Notes: generated from the letters alone by a model not told the origin. Counted from the stretch's first letter, positions 1 through 11,868 are shown. The stretch: DNA of 64,000 nucleotides from Dermacentor variabilis (GCF_050947875.1 NC_134574.1:107838469-107902468); one strand, 5' to 3'. Made by a program: numbers and translations.

Positions 1-58
<58 letters not shown>

Positions 59-62
59 TATA
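1..62. repeat. TA dinucleotide microsatellite
   Basis: Nearly pure TA run at the window edge, with one C interruption near its end. It probably continues outside the window. Confidence 0.95.
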
Positions 63-358
63 TTGTCCCAACGCTCTGCCCTGAAGAAATGAATGGGGCG
101 AGGCCGCCAGACCAAAAGTAAAGTCCTCGCCTCCCTTTGCTTCCATCGCTCCTTTCTTTAGTCTTTTTGTGCAAGAACACGCCGTTACAGTGTATGATAA
201 TCCGAATACTCAGAAAATAATATCTGTTATTGCAACACATCAAAAATTGGTCCAGTGTATTAGGCGCGAACACAAGTGCCAAAGCGCTGTTTACGTATTT
301 GAGCCCATCCCTCGATAAATAGATTCCATCATCATTACTTGCGTTCTTGTTGTTGCAG

Positions 359-506
359 GGCGTCGAAACGCTCCATTGAGGACAAGGCGCTCGGTTCGCT
401 GAAGTTGCTGCAGGCGAAGAACATCGTGCACTACGGCTCTCTCAATGTTATCGACAGAATCGCCACCCTTGGAGACCTCGTAGCGCGAGCTCTCGCTCTG
501 GTCAAG
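359..506 (+). CDS. Chitinase-like (GH18-fold) protein, internal exon a
   Basis: First recognisable coding exon of the host gene. A T-rich acceptor ending in CAG precedes 359 and a GT donor follows 506. The first base completes a codon begun in an unseen upstream exon, and the exon ends in phase 0. The peptide contains YGSLNVID followed by a helix-like LGDLVARALALVK. I align this to strand beta-4 and the next helix of a GH18 barrel, where active enzymes carry DxxDxDxE. Here the motif is degraded and the catalytic glutamate is absent, so a non-catalytic chitinase-like protein is inferred. Membership in the same gene as the next exon rests on matching phase, good splice sites and continuous fold alignment. 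The signal peptide and N-terminus lie outside the window. Confidence 0.55.
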
Positions 507-1879
507 GTATCGCGTGCTTTACGTAAGAGGCCGCAAGCGAATGGTGTTAGAATTATTGAGAAGAAAAAAATTACCAAAATTCGCGAAATGCTGCAGACCG
601 AAATTCTGAGAATTGTCTGCGAATGCGTAAGCATTCCTTAGCTCGGCTGCTTCTTCGCTTTTGCTCACTTATTAAGCTAGCTTATGCATGTGCACGTATT
701 GCAACAAGTCATCTACTGTTACACAATTATAAATAGAACATGTGTTAACCAATTGCGCATTTAATTTGGAGATCAGCTGAGCTGGAACACCGTCACATTC
801 GTTTTTTTTAATGCCACATCATTTCTTTCCTTTGTTCTTTTCCTTTTTATGGGAAGGTGTCTGTGGTTAGGATCTGGTGGATCGCGTTCGAACGTAGACC
901 AGTAATTTTTCATACGTGTGCCTATTCCGAATGCAGTGCAATGCCGGGCCTACCCACTGCGGAAGGGAATTAGGCGTTAAGCACTTCCTATACGAGGGCC
1001 GATCTCGAAGGTAGTGCAATGCCGGGCCGACCCTATGCGGAGGTGAAGCAGGCGTTAAGCAGTCCGCCTACGTGGGCCGATCCCGAAGGTAGTGCAATGC
1101 CGGGCGGACCCGCAGCGGAGGTGAAGCAGACTTTACGCACCCTCCACACGTGGTGCGATCGCAAAGATAGTGCAATACTGGGGCCGACCCGCGCAGTAGG
1201 CGGAGTTCGCCATAAAGGGGCCCGCAAACACAGCTTCGCGGATCATCCTTCCTCACAGTGTGAAAAGGCACTGGGTTTAGAGTGACCGCGGTAAGGACCC
1301 TTGCTGCGAAGAATCCCATGTCGCCGTCAGACGTCGATGGTCTAGAAATTATTCCCGACCTCAACCACCGAGGCCCTCCACGTGGCGCGGATGCGTTACC
1401 GAACTAACTCAGCTCATCAAATTCTGTTTCGAGTAAACTCAAACACCAACATATTTTCCCAGCGGCGCGGCCTGCTCGGTTCCTTGAAACACCACCATCG
1501 TGCTTGGCTCCGCGCATCCGCGATAAAGCGGCTGTTGCCGGGAAGCGGGACAAGTAGTCGGGGACCTCCGAAATTTATGGCGTTCCACTTTTGAAGGCGA
1601 AACTTAAGCTTCATCAAAATTTTGTTCCTAATACTACCAATCACCTACTATTGCATGATTATCAACATTACATCACTAAACATGAAAAATTATGCATTTA
1701 TTCTGCAGATACCAGGCGTCAGGGGACAGACAGGTTTTGCTGGTGCACTCCCCAGTGAATGCTTCTGCATTAAAAATATTTTACTAGAAATTTTACTTCT
1801 CTTTATTTCATTTGCCCCCCTCCCCCAACCGGGCAGATATCTGGCGCATATTTAGCATTGGAATGGCTTTTCGCTACAG
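507..1879 (+). other. Intron 1 of chitinase-like gene
   Basis: A 1373-bp GT..AG intron. It holds the 78-bp tandem array at 917-1212. The rest is AT-rich with no gene that I can support; short open frames at 1382-1855 show no recognisable domain. Confidence 0.5.
917..1212 (-). repeat. 78-bp tandem repeat carrying a U2 snRNA stem-loop-IV-like core
   Basis: Four tandem units with a period of 78 bp (unit starts near 917, 996, 1074 and 1152), the last one truncated. Read on the - strand, each unit contains a core that begins CCCGGCATTGCACTACC and continues TTCGGGATCGGCCCAC. This closely resembles the 3' stem-loop IV of U2 snRNA, whose human version has CCUGGUAUUGCAGUACC followed by UCCAGGAACGGUGCAC. 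The other half of each unit is unrelated to U2. No Sm site or full U2 body is present, so this is a snRNA-derived repeat and not a U2 gene. The U2 comparison is from memory. Confidence 0.65.
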
Positions 1880-2128
1880 GGTCTCAAGCGGGTACAAAAG
1901 GGCGACCCAACAAAGAGAACCGTAATCGCCATCGGCGGGATTGGTTACAGCAGCGGGCCCGCCTGGATTAAGTACAAGGATTTGATCAAGGAAGCCGCGA
2001 ATGCGGGCTCTGGGATCGACACCGTGATTGCCATTTCCTCGGTCAGCGGCTGGCTCGAGGAGATGTCCATGTGCAAGGCCCTGCCACCGGCCTTCATCAC
2101 GGCCTCCAACAAGGACTATCCGTCTCTG
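1880..2128 (+). CDS. Chitinase-like (GH18-fold) protein, internal exon b
   Basis: An 83-codon exon between acceptor ..CTACAG and donor GTATAC, phase 0 at both ends. The peptide has TVIAIGGIGYSSG, a helix rich in Lys and Glu, then SGIDTVIAISSVSGW. I read these as strand beta-5 and strand beta-6 of a GH18 barrel, the latter corresponding to the DFVNVMTYDxxG stretch of true chitinases. The YD pair used by active enzymes is missing, again pointing to a non-enzymatic homologue. The alternative reading is that IAIGG is the beta-3 SxGG motif, which would leave the barrel unusually short. The upstream intron is 1.4 kb; the downstream intron is 10.4 kb and contains a gypsy relic and a LINE. Confidence 0.65.
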
Positions 2129-3449
2129 GTATACGAGCGATATTCTTTCCTAAGTGCGTCCGCAGATGTCGCTTCGTGTATACGGACTATAACGTCGTCA
2201 TGACGCTCCTCTGCAGGCCAGGTTACCAAACCACACTCGAACCCATCACCTTACCGGGGCCGGGAATTCGGTCCTCGGAACTAAAACCTACTTGTTCCGC
2301 ATTGTTAGAACGTGCCTGAACCCGAACTGAACGTGAACCGAAGGGGAATAAAAGACACAAGAACGGCTTCCGCGTAGGTAATAAACTGTTCAAGCATGTT
2401 TAGCTACGTAGAGTCCAAAATACACATTAGGCTAAACTAGACAGCTTTCCGTGGACAGTCGACGCGCCATATTAGCAGCCGGCTCACAACATGGTTTGTG
2501 TGCCTAAGTCAGAGGCACGTTTTAAAGCATCGGGAACCTCGGCCGAGCTCGGCCATGTTTGTTGCGCGCCGTGTGGCCCGAACGATGTCTCAGTTATGGT
2601 TGGGACATAGCGGTTAATTCGTTAACTGGGTTACTTCAAAGACCAGCCGCACATATTGAAAAATAAGTTGAGCGGCAGAACCTAGCAAACCTTTCAGTCG
2701 CGGGCTGACGTCAGCAGAAAAAATGCAGTCTAAAGGGACGCGGTAAGCCAATCAGAAGACCGCTACCTTGTAATTTTTGCATCCATTACCACAGTGCACG
2801 CTGCAGCCTGCATGCCCTGGAAAGTGAAGTAGAAAGGTGCATATGATATGCCAGCTCTGGTATCGCGCTTAATAACCGTAATTTGCGCATAGTTTATATT
2901 TGGCGCAGCGAAGTAAACGCGCCTAATGTGGTGATGTGTTCGCAAGGTCTTCCGTAGATTTCGAGTGGTGCCAATTTAAAGCAACTTTACGTTCCAGGGT
3001 TGTAAAACTTCTTTATATACCTTCAATGTCTTCATTGTATGAGTTGCGTTTTCACACTTCTGCGAAGGTTTCTTGACAGAAAAATTGTAAGTACATAGAG
3101 TGTTAGTTTCTACAAGGTGGTACTATTGATCACTGTAGACTTGTCCGTTTTTCGGTTGCATTTTTGGTAGTTTTCATGTGTTTACAAGCTTTTGTTGTCC
3201 GTTCCTTTCAGTGGGTTTACTTGGGTTAAATTTCTTATATTTTAGAAACGTTTACCTACTGCTTTGGGGCACAGTGCCGGGGCAACTCAGCGCCTTGGTT
3301 TTGTACCTTAAAGCATGTACCTGCCTCCGCTGCGGCTTCGAATAAGCATCAGCTGATAGTGCATCTGTTGAGCTTGTGTATTGCGGTCTGTCGTTTGCGC
3401 TAAGGGCCATTCGGAGAAAGCACCGACTGGCCTACTTCCAAACTATCGT

Positions 3450-3550
3450 GAGTTTTCATGATATAACCAGCGCAAGACGGGACACAGAACACAAGAAAGG
3501 CGATAAGGACAAGGTTACAGCATCGTGAAATACCAACTAGGCCGCTCTCA
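3450..3550 (-). repeat. Short interspersed repeat with an A-box-like head (copy 1)
   Basis: On the - strand this reads GGCCTAGTTGGTATTTC followed by a stretch ending in CTTGTGTTCTGTGTCCCG. The head TGGCCTAGTTGG fits a pol III A-box pattern and recurs at 8850, 14977 and 62836. A tRNA- or pol III-derived SINE is inferred; no B box is obvious. Confidence 0.4.
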
Positions 3551-3571
3551 CACCTAGTGAAGTTTCGAAAA

Positions 3572-3786
3572 TGTTCCTCGCGACGGGGACGCAAACGAAT
3601 AGTACTGCTTCACGCTTATGGTATTTGAGTGCTTGAAGGAGGCGCGTAGGCGCCATCGCTCGAGAAAACAGGAGGAAGAACGAACTGGGCTCGCGCTGTG
3701 AATCTAACCGGTTAGCGCCGCAACCGCTGTTGTAAATATAACCTGTAAATATTTGCTCGTCATGCTGACTCGTCCTTCGCGTTACA
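3572..3786 (+). repeat. 5' LTR of gypsy element 1
   Basis: Begins TG and ends CA. It shares with 8336-8538 the blocks GAGGAAGAACGAAC, GGGCTCGCGCTGT and CAACCGCTGTTGTAAATA. A candidate primer site, TGGCTGAGCTCAG, begins a few bases after it. Confidence 0.8.
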
Positions 3787-3849
3787 TTGTGGCTGAGCTC
3801 AGTCCTCGCCACTCACCCTCGAAGTAACCGCACGATCATAATCTCAGCC

Positions 3850-4950
3850 ATGGCTTCCGATGGAAACACCCCGTCGCCACCTACACCTGCGGCGCTAACC
3901 ACAACGTACGTTACTGTTCCTAGTCTCCGTGATCCTGGCAAATTGTTCGCCCAAAATGACATTGACGTCGACGAATGGCTCAGCATGTGTGAGCGTGTTA
4001 ACGAAGACCACCACTGGGACCCTACTACATGCTTGCCAATGTGATCGTTTATCTGGACGAGACGCCGCGTGTCTGGTTTCGCGCCCATGAGATCGACCTT
4101 TCCAGCTGGGACATTTTCAAAGAACGGCTTCGCAACCTATTTGGCAACCCGTCAGGTCGCCAACAGGCTGCGCGAAGAGAGCTCGCCGCCCGTGTCCTGT
4201 CGTCGTCCGAATCGTATGTCTCCTACATAGCGGAAGCGCTCGCGTTTTGCTAGAAATTCGACGAGCGCATGACCGAGGATGACAATGTGAGCCATATCCA
4301 AAAAGGCATCGTGGACGACGCCTTTAATTCGCTCGTCTATAACAACGTTCCTACCGTCGACGCCATCGTCAAAGAATTCCGCCGCTTCAAGGTAGCCGAA
4401 AGCCACCGCGGCGTCCGACAGGTTTCCCGGCTCCCAAACACCCCTGCCACGTCCTCTTGCTACACTTTTACCGCCACACGACCATTTCAAAAGAACGCCA
4501 CACGTATCGTTTGCCATGTGATTGAAGCGGTGAGTCAGACCCACCTTCATCCACGACCCACTGACGGTACCTTTCCCCAAGCCGCCTATACTCTATTGGA
4601 TTGTATGTTACCATGCAATCCTCCAGAATGGTGAGCCCCAGACGATTAACGATCTGCTTCCACTGCCACCGCTTTGGTCATGTATCCCGCCACTGTCGCA
4701 CCACCTGGATGCCGCCACACTGGAGTTCATTCCCTGCTCCTCGCCCATACACCGACACTCGCCGTTATTCATCTCGCCGTCTGTCGCCTACTTCCGATGC
4801 CACTGACAGCCGCTCCTCCGTGCGATCGCCGTCGCCTGAGCGCCGTCGCCAAGCTCGCCGCTTTTCCTCGCCAAACCGACGTACGGAAAACTGGGCAGTG
4901 CAGCTCTTAGACGTAGTGCTGTATCCCGTTCGTGCTGTCCAAATCCTCCG
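3850..4950 (+). pseudogene. gag: Gag of gypsy element 1 (frameshifted)
   Basis: Starts at an ATG at 3850 and keeps a capsid-like retrotransposon Gag region (DVDEWLSMCERVNEDHHWD, then VWFRAHEIDLSSWDIFKERL) over at least three frame changes or stops, including one near 4020 and a TAG near 4252. A CCHC knuckle (CFHCHRFGHVSRHC) lies near 4640-4690. The codon where gag would normally stop, just after 4891, has become TGG, so the frame now runs on to about 4954. Nonfunctional. Confidence 0.85.
4885..4922 (+). promoter_or_regulatory. Relic -1 frameshift signal of gypsy element 1
   Basis: GGAAAAC at 4885-4891 sits in the gag frame as G-GAA-AAC. After an 8-nt spacer comes a stem of GCAGCTC (4900-4906) and GTGCTGT (4916-4922) around a 9-nt loop. 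Six of seven positions pair (one G.T, one T.T mismatch). The -1 frame from this site runs open into the protease. Spacer, stem and loop sizes equal those in elements 2 and 3. Confidence 0.6.
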
Positions 4951-7900
4951 TTGACGCTCCTCAGCAACACGAACCTAATTGAAGTTGACGTAGATGGTGT
5001 TCCGTTGACGGCATTATATGATACCGGAGGCGAAGTGTCCATAATGATCGCTAACCTATGTCGTCGCCTCAAAAAGGATCTAACGCCTGCCATCACTAGA
5101 TCAGTACGTGTCGCCAATGGCGCCACTGTTGCCGTCAGGGATAAGTGCACTGCTCCAATAGAAATTGCTGGCCGCCAAGTTTCACTCTTATTCACCGTGC
5201 TGACCAGTTGCCCTCATGACCTAATCTTCGGGCTCGACTTTCTGACGACGCATTCGGCCCTCATCTACTGTTCCACCGGTACGCTGTGCCTCGAGCTTCC
5301 TCTTCTTTCAGTTCACACATTCGTCCCGAACAACCGAACACCTTCTGCACTACAGCGTTTGTTCGCTTGCCGCCAAAAGTCTTAACCTTCGTTGAATTGT
5401 CCTCAACAGCAATTGTGCCTGATGGCGACTATGTCGTTGCACATATTCGTGATGTCTTCCTGGCGCGCGACATCTTGGTGCCACACTCCGTCGAATCCCT
5501 TGCCGCTAATCGGATGTGTCTCCCCGTTATCAATTTTGGCTTGACGTAGCAAGGGTTACCAGAAGGCATAGCGGTGGCCACGCTCCGGTCAATGGCAGAC
5601 GACCACGTCACTGCTTTTGCAGGCCAACGCGTCTCCAGATCCTCCTAGTTACCCGCAGGATTCCTTGAACCTCGACGGCCCATTACGTCCCATGGTCACT
5701 CCGGACCTCGCACCTGACGAAGCAGCCGCCCTATGTCGCCTTTTGCTTTCCTACCGCGAGATTGTTAACCTTGCTAAGCTTCGGATAAACACTGGTGATG
5801 CTGTTCCCATTCACGGCCGACCGTATCGCGTGTCCATAGTAGAGAGGAAGTTATTCAGCAGGAAGTAAACAAGATGCTCGCCAGAGGCATTGTTAAGCGC
5901 TCATCGAGTCCTTGGGCGTCGACAGTCGTTGATTACAGCCACTTAAACCGAATTACTGAAAGGGACGTTTATTCTTTACCACGAATCGACGAAACCTCTT
6001 GATTGTCTTCACGGTGCCAAATACTTTTCGTCCATCGACCTTCGATCTGGTTATTGGCAGATTTCCGTCGATGAGCAAGACCAAGAAAAGACCGCTTTCG
6101 CCACTCCAGACGGTGTCTACTAATCGATGGTTATGATGTTCGGTTTCTGCAATGCCCCAACCATGTTCGAACGGATGGTCGACTCTCTGCTTCAAGGTTT
6201 CAAATAGGCAACTTGCCTTTGTTACCTCGGCGACGTCCTTGTGTTCTCTGCTACATTTGACACTCACCTTGAGCGCGTCGCAGCTATCCTTGACGTCTTC
6301 CGCAAGACTTGGCTCAAATTAAACTCATCGAAGTGCCACTTCGGACGCCAACAAAATACTTTGCTACGCCATCTTGTCAATGCTTCCGGAGTACAAACCG
6401 ACCCAGAGAAGGTTCGAGCAGTAACGGCTTTTCCCGTACCTCAGCCTGTCAAAGACATCCCGAGTTTTGTGGGGCTCTGTTTTTATTTCCGGCGGTTCGT
6501 GAAAGATTTCGCAGCAATCGCTTGACCCCTCACTGAATTTCTGAACAAAGAAGTCCCTTTTGCGTGTGGTTCCCATCAGGTTGCCGCATTTTCACGCCTT
6601 ATCGCAATTCGCACCAATGCACCTGTCTTGGCCCACTTTGACCCGTCCGAACCTACAGACGTCCGAACCGAAGCCAGGGGTTATGGCATCGGCGCCGCAA
6701 TATCGCAACGCCAACACAGACACGACCGCGTTATAGCCTATGCTGTCCGTCGCCTGACAAATGCAGAGCGCAACTATTCCATTAATGAGCGCGAATGTCT
6801 GGCTGTCGTCTGTGCTGTTTCAAACTTCCGCCCCTATTTATATGGCAAGCGCTTCTCAGTAATCACAGACCATGGTGCGCTATGTTGGCTTTCGTCGCTC
6901 AAGGATCCCACTGGCCGGCTCGGTCGTGGGGCCCTCCAACTACAAGAATATCCCTACACAGTAAGTTACAAGTCGGGACGCCAACACCAGGACGCAGATC
7001 TCCTCTCTCGCTACCCAGTCGAATACGTGACCTCTACGTATGATATTGACACGGACACTTGTGTTATCTCTGTTTTTCCTCTGCTCCATGTGGCCGACGA
7101 GCAGCGCTGTGACCCGTCTTTGCGTATCATCACTGACCTCCTCCTTGCCGACAGTTCCCTTCGCTTATTCATACTTCAAGATGGCGTACTCTACCGTCCC
7201 AAAGTTCACACCGACGGCCCTGCATTGCTCCTTGTGATCCCTAAACGCCTTCGCTCGGCTGCTGTCCACGAACTTCAGGACCACCCCACTGCCGGTCACC
7301 TAGGTGTGTCACGTACCTACGACCGGATCCGCCGACGCTTCTTTTGACCAGGCCTTGCTCGCACCGTTCGAAGATACGTAGCTGCGTGTGAGAAATGCCA
7401 GCGACGCAAGACACAATCGACGCTCCCTGCTGGGTACCTTCAACCACTCGACATTCCCCATGAAGCATACTTTCGGGTTGCTTTGGACTTACTTGGCCCT
7501 TTTCCTCTTTCTACCTCTGGGAACAGGTGAATCGCTGTGGTCACGGATTACGCCACGCGCTACGCCATAACCCGAGCGCTTCCTACGAGCTGCGCCACAG
7601 ATGTCGCCAATTTTCTTCTACGCGACGTGATTTTATTACGTGGAGCTCCGCGACAACTTCTCACAGACCGTGGCCGGACATCCCTATCAAAAGTTATCGC
7701 GGACTACCTGCTGTCCTGTGCCACGAGGTACAAGCTATCCACGTCACCATCCGCAAGCAAATTCCCTCACGGAGCGTTTCGATCGCACTGCCACAGACAT
7801 GCTCGTGAAATATGTCTCTTCAGACCACACTGAGTGGGACCTCGCTCTACCGTTTGTCACATTTCCTTATAATTCCTCGCACAAGGACACAGCCAGTTAT

Positions 7901-8321
7901 TCCCTATTTTTCCTTCTGTTCGGCCGAGAACGAGCACTGCCCCTCGACACAACCCTCTCTGTTCTTGTGGCACCGACCAGTGAATATGCGCTTGACGCCA
8001 TCGCCCGCTGTGCCTACGCAACGGAAATTGCCCGTGACCGCCTTCTGAAATCCCAAGGGAGTCATAGGCGTTTGTACGACCGGCGACACATAGACGTGCA
8101 CTTCCCGCCTGGTTCTTTGATGCTTCTATGATCTCCATCACGTCAGGTCGGCCTGTCAGAAAAAATTGGTGTCTCTTTACACAGGCCCATGCCGAGTGCT
8201 TCGTGGCGTGACTCCCATCACATACGAGATCGCCCCTGACGCCCCATCTGCTTCCCGGTCCAACGATATCGTGCACGTTACACGATTGAAGCAGTGTCAC
8301 CCTCCCAGTGATGACATTTAG
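4891..8321 (+). pseudogene. pol: Pol of gypsy element 1 (protease, RT, RNase H, integrase; degenerate)
   Basis: The aspartic protease site survives as ALYDTGG near 5020. The RT region (5800-6520) has [12 protein letters not shown] but the catalytic YxDD box is YLGD, and in-frame stops occur near 6121 and 6207. RNase H is open at 6628-7347 with ITDHGALCW. The integrase has the HHCC finger (7270-7400), the core with TDRG near 7665, and the QANSLTERF glutamate region near 7755, all in shifting frames. A C-terminal GPxR-like module ends at a stop near 8320. Many frame breaks make it inactive. Confidence 0.88.
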
Positions 8322-8335
8322 ACGCTCCGGGGCGT

Positions 8336-8538
8336 TGCTTCTGCCGCCGGGAAATTATACTATACGCGTGTGGTATTTGATTGTTTGAACGAGGCGCGTC
8401 GGTGCCATCACTAGAGAAAAGAGGAGGAAGAACGAACGGGGCTCGCGCTGTAAAACGAACCGGTCAGCGCTGCAACCGCTGTTGTAAATATAACCTGTAA
8501 ATAGTGGCTCGTCTTACTGACTCGTACATCGCGCAACA
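8336..8538 (+). repeat. 3' LTR of gypsy element 1
   Basis: Starts TG and ends CA. It aligns throughout with 3572-3786 but with numerous substitutions and small indels. It is preceded by the end of pol and a short purine-rich stretch. Confidence 0.8.
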
Positions 8539-9763
8539 ATACAAATTCACATACATGCCGGCATACCATCATACAGTGAACGATAAATTGTGCTGAATAT
8601 ATGGACGTGTTTTTTTTTTTGTCAAGCTGCAATAGACAGGCACACATAACAATACGCTTACGAAGATACTCATCGTTCCTCACTCATTTATTTACTCACT
8701 GGTGACCTCCGACAACATTATTTCGCAAAACACGCACAGATATCGCGACACAAGAAGAAAACAATATTTGTTTCTGTTGAGAAGTCTTCATTGACTTGGC
8801 TTACTTTGTCAGCCAAATTCAACCGGGCCTGCCAAAGGCAGTCCTAACTGGGCTAGTTGGTTGCTTCGGTAACCAAGATGCGCAATCTCTTGGACTTTTT
8901 GCATTTACAGGAAACGTGACCTGGCTTTCCGGGGATGTAGGCACGTAGACCAACCGTATAGGTCCCAATTAGAACCCTCCATTCAGGATTGCCATTCAGA
9001 CTAGTGACGGAGCCAATAAATGGCCCACCGTAAATGTACTCCCTCCCCACCAAAAAAAAAAGTTTGTGTGTTAGTGTGCAGTCTTCCCAGCCCCCTCAAC
9101 CTCTCTCCTCTTTCCCGTGCCCGGGCAAATCGGCGCACCTCCCCCCGCCACCCCCCCCCCCCCCGCTGGAAAGAGAGTCCTAGCTACACCACGGCCATAC
9201 ACATCAGTTGTAGGTGTCAGTTTGTTGTCTTGTCAGTTTGTTGGTGTCAAACGGGATTTCTAGACCTGGGGATCCAAGCGGCTTGGGGACCCAGTAAATT
9301 GCGGGCCCCAAGTGCGCATGCGCACAACCTAAGGAAGTTTCGCGTTCTTGCGCTCGCGTTGACCAAGACCCAACAATAAAAAAAATTGCGCAAGCCGTCT
9401 TGGGTCGACCTTGCGGCTTTGCTTGGCTTAAAGAAGCATACTTAATTCGTAGAACTTATACCACAGTGGTTAGGTTTATTACATTTTACTGTTTGCCCTT
9501 TTTGCTCAAAAATAAATTGTGCTCGTTTTCACTTGGAAGAAAATCTTTCCTTCTTTCTTGCTTTCAGGCACCTTTTTATTTTTCCCACTGCGTAGTCCCC
9601 AACGCAGTCTCCGTTTGACCTCATTTTCGAACTGCTGCTCCTGTAAACCCAAGAGCAGCCCACCCAGCGTGGCTTGGGAACCCAGACTCTTAGGTCCCCA
9701 ATTCTAAAGCTCTCTATTATCTAATGCATAAAATCTGACGCTATGGGGTTCTGAAAGAAAAAA
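8539..9763. other. Intronic stretch without a supported gene
   Basis: Contains an A-box-like GGGCTAGTTGGT at about 8850 (possible SINE head), C-rich runs around 9140-9175 and low-complexity T-rich DNA. No coding signal that I trust. Confidence 0.5.
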
Positions 9764-9913
9764 ATGGAGGACGCTTAAGATTCGCCTTTAAGAGTGGAAT
9801 GCGATAGCCTTCAAAGATCCCTGACTAGTGCGCCGGCTTCCGGGCAACAGCAGCTGATGTAACCTTAATGTCAGCCGGGAAACTCTGACGGCGAGCGCTA
9901 TGCATGAAGACGA
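9764..9913 (+). repeat. Dispersed repeat, GGAGGACGCTTAAG family (copy 1)
   Basis: Begins GGAGGACGCTTAAG and continues with CGCCTTTAAGAGTGGAA. About 150 bp align with 13437-13590, and a short piece recurs at 36461. No coding capacity; probably a non-autonomous interspersed repeat of unassigned class. Confidence 0.65.
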
Positions 9914-9915
9914 GC

Positions 9916-11868
9916 TTTTATTTATTTATTTATTTACTCTCATACTCACAGCGCCATTTAGGCATTGCAGTGGGGGGGGGGGGGTTACATACATCAATGT
10001 AAATAGCTTATGGCATCCAATACACAGCATTAAACTATACAATTTATTATACAATACAAAACACAGACACACATTCACATAATTAGGTAATAAAACACTA
10101 TGTAATGATAGCAAACTCTACAATTACTATATACTGTAAAGTAAAGAACAAAATTTCAAAGAGCATTTCCAAAATGTTCATTATTAAGTATACCAACTAT
10201 GGCAGCAGACAGTCGATACCATTCTAAAATGGTTTTGGGGAAAAACAGTGCTTTTGAAAAGTTTAGTTCTACAATTGTATTCTCTAACCTTGAGCTCGTG
10301 ATCTGTCCGTCTGGATATATAATGTGGCTGAAGAATGTACTTATCTATTTCAATTTGTCCGTGAAATATATTGTGAAAAAGTTTAAAGCGTAATGCTTGG
10401 CTTCTTTTTTCTAAGGCGTCCCATGTTAATGTTTGTTTTGCATTAGTAATACTAAGGTTTCTGTCATAGTTGCCGATTACGTACCGTGCTGCTATATTCT
10501 GAACTCTCTCAAGTTTATCTCGGTCGATACACGTAAGAGGGTCCCATACGGTACATCCATATTCTAAATTGGGTCTAACATAGCATTTGTACAGAAGATC
10601 ACGAGCCTGCTAGTGAAAGAGTTTTGTATTGCGCCGTAGAAATCCGAACACTTTGCATGCCTTTGCTGTAATGAAATCAACGTGCCTGTGCCAACATATG
10701 GACGGTGTGGGGAATACACCCGAGTACTTGTACTCGGTAACAATCTGCAATGTGGAACCGGATAGGTAGTATACGGCTTCTGGCATACACTTTTTAGTAA
10801 AGCGCATGTGGACAGTTTTCTGTGTGCTTATTTGCATATTTAACTCTCTACACCAGTTTTGTAGTTTAATTAAATCATTTTGCAAAATAACAGTATCGGC
10901 AATGCTTGTAATTTCCCTATATATTATCTGATCATGAGCAAACAATCCTTACGGAAGAAACAATAGTGTTGGGAAGGTCATTTATTAATATTAAGAAAAG
11001 CAATGGGCCCAGTACCGAGCTCTGGGGGACGCCACACGTTAGGCAGGCCGCACTAGATTGTGCGCCATCTACCACTACATGCTGAAACCGCAAAGGTATT
11101 CCTGAATACATGCAATGACTTGTTCATTGATAATAAACCAACGTAGTTTACATACAAGGAATGTGTGATCCACCAGGTCGAAAGCTTTTCTAAAATCTAC
11201 AAACACCGATTCAACACAAGAACGGGCATTCAGTGCACCAGAAACTTCATGAACGAATTCTGTTATTTGAGTTGTACAGGAAAGCCCTTGCCCGAAAACA
11301 TGCTGATTCTGAATCAGGAGGTTATGATGGGTAATGTGGGCCATTATGTTACTGCACAAGACGTGCTCTAATACTTTGCAGACAATACTTGTTAGAGATT
11401 TCGGTCTGTAATTGGTGACTAGTTCGCGAGGCACCGATTTTTACACTGGCGCAACGCACGCCATCTTCCATTAGTGTGGTAGGACCCCGGTGTTTAATGA
11501 CATCGAGTAGAGTATCTTAAGAAAGGGAGGAATGAACGACGCACACAATTTGAAAAAAGCGCCTGTCAATCCATCAGGCATCAGGCCTGCTTTGCTGGAA
11601 TCTATACGTTCAAGAAGAGACCGTATTCCACTTTCATCAATAATTATATCATCCATGTTTTCAATGACTTCATTAGCAGAAGGATGTGGATTTGCGCTCG
11701 AGGCACCGGGTGAGAAAATGGAAGTAAAAAACTTGTTGAAGCAGTTGGATTTTTCTAAGCTATTTTTTTATTTCCACTCCGTCAGGCTGAAGTGATGGAA
11801 TACATACTTTGTCTTTTCTATTACATTTGAGAAGATTCCAGAATAACTTTTTTGTTGTTTGAAATCGA
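9916..11868 (-). mobile_element. CR1/Jockey-type non-LTR retrotransposon (5'-truncated, decayed)
   Basis: On the - strand, several frames together encode a reverse transcriptase. The N-terminal linker contains GLMPDGLTGAFFK (11656-11471). The fingers region has NYRPKSLTSIVCKVLEH, followed by palm motif A VFVDFRKAFD (11434-11075). Motif B is [14 protein letters not shown] near 11030. Motif C is damaged (FAHD instead of FADD, near 10940). The 3' end carries a (TAAA)n-like tail, seen on the + strand as TTTATTTATTTATTTA at 9917-9935. Multiple stops and frameshifts make it inactive. The LGPLLFLI wording fits the CR1/Jockey group; exact clade uncertain. Confidence 0.85.

Larger units (their letters stand above)
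3572..8538 (+). mobile_element. Ty3/gypsy retrotransposon, element 1 (decayed, two LTRs)
   Basis: A nearly complete but degenerate LTR element inside intron 2. The order is LTR, gag with CCHC knuckle, protease, reverse transcriptase, RNase H, integrase, LTR. There is no envelope or chromodomain frame. The two LTRs are alignable but clearly diverged and no target duplication is visible, so the insertion is old. Its nearest relatives in this window are elements 2 and 3, which share the same gag zinc knuckle, gag/pol junction and pol layout. Confidence 0.92.

Noticed and set aside
917..1212. Functional U2 snRNA gene
   Set aside because: Only the stem-loop IV-like part is present; no 5' half, branch-point recognition sequence or Sm site.
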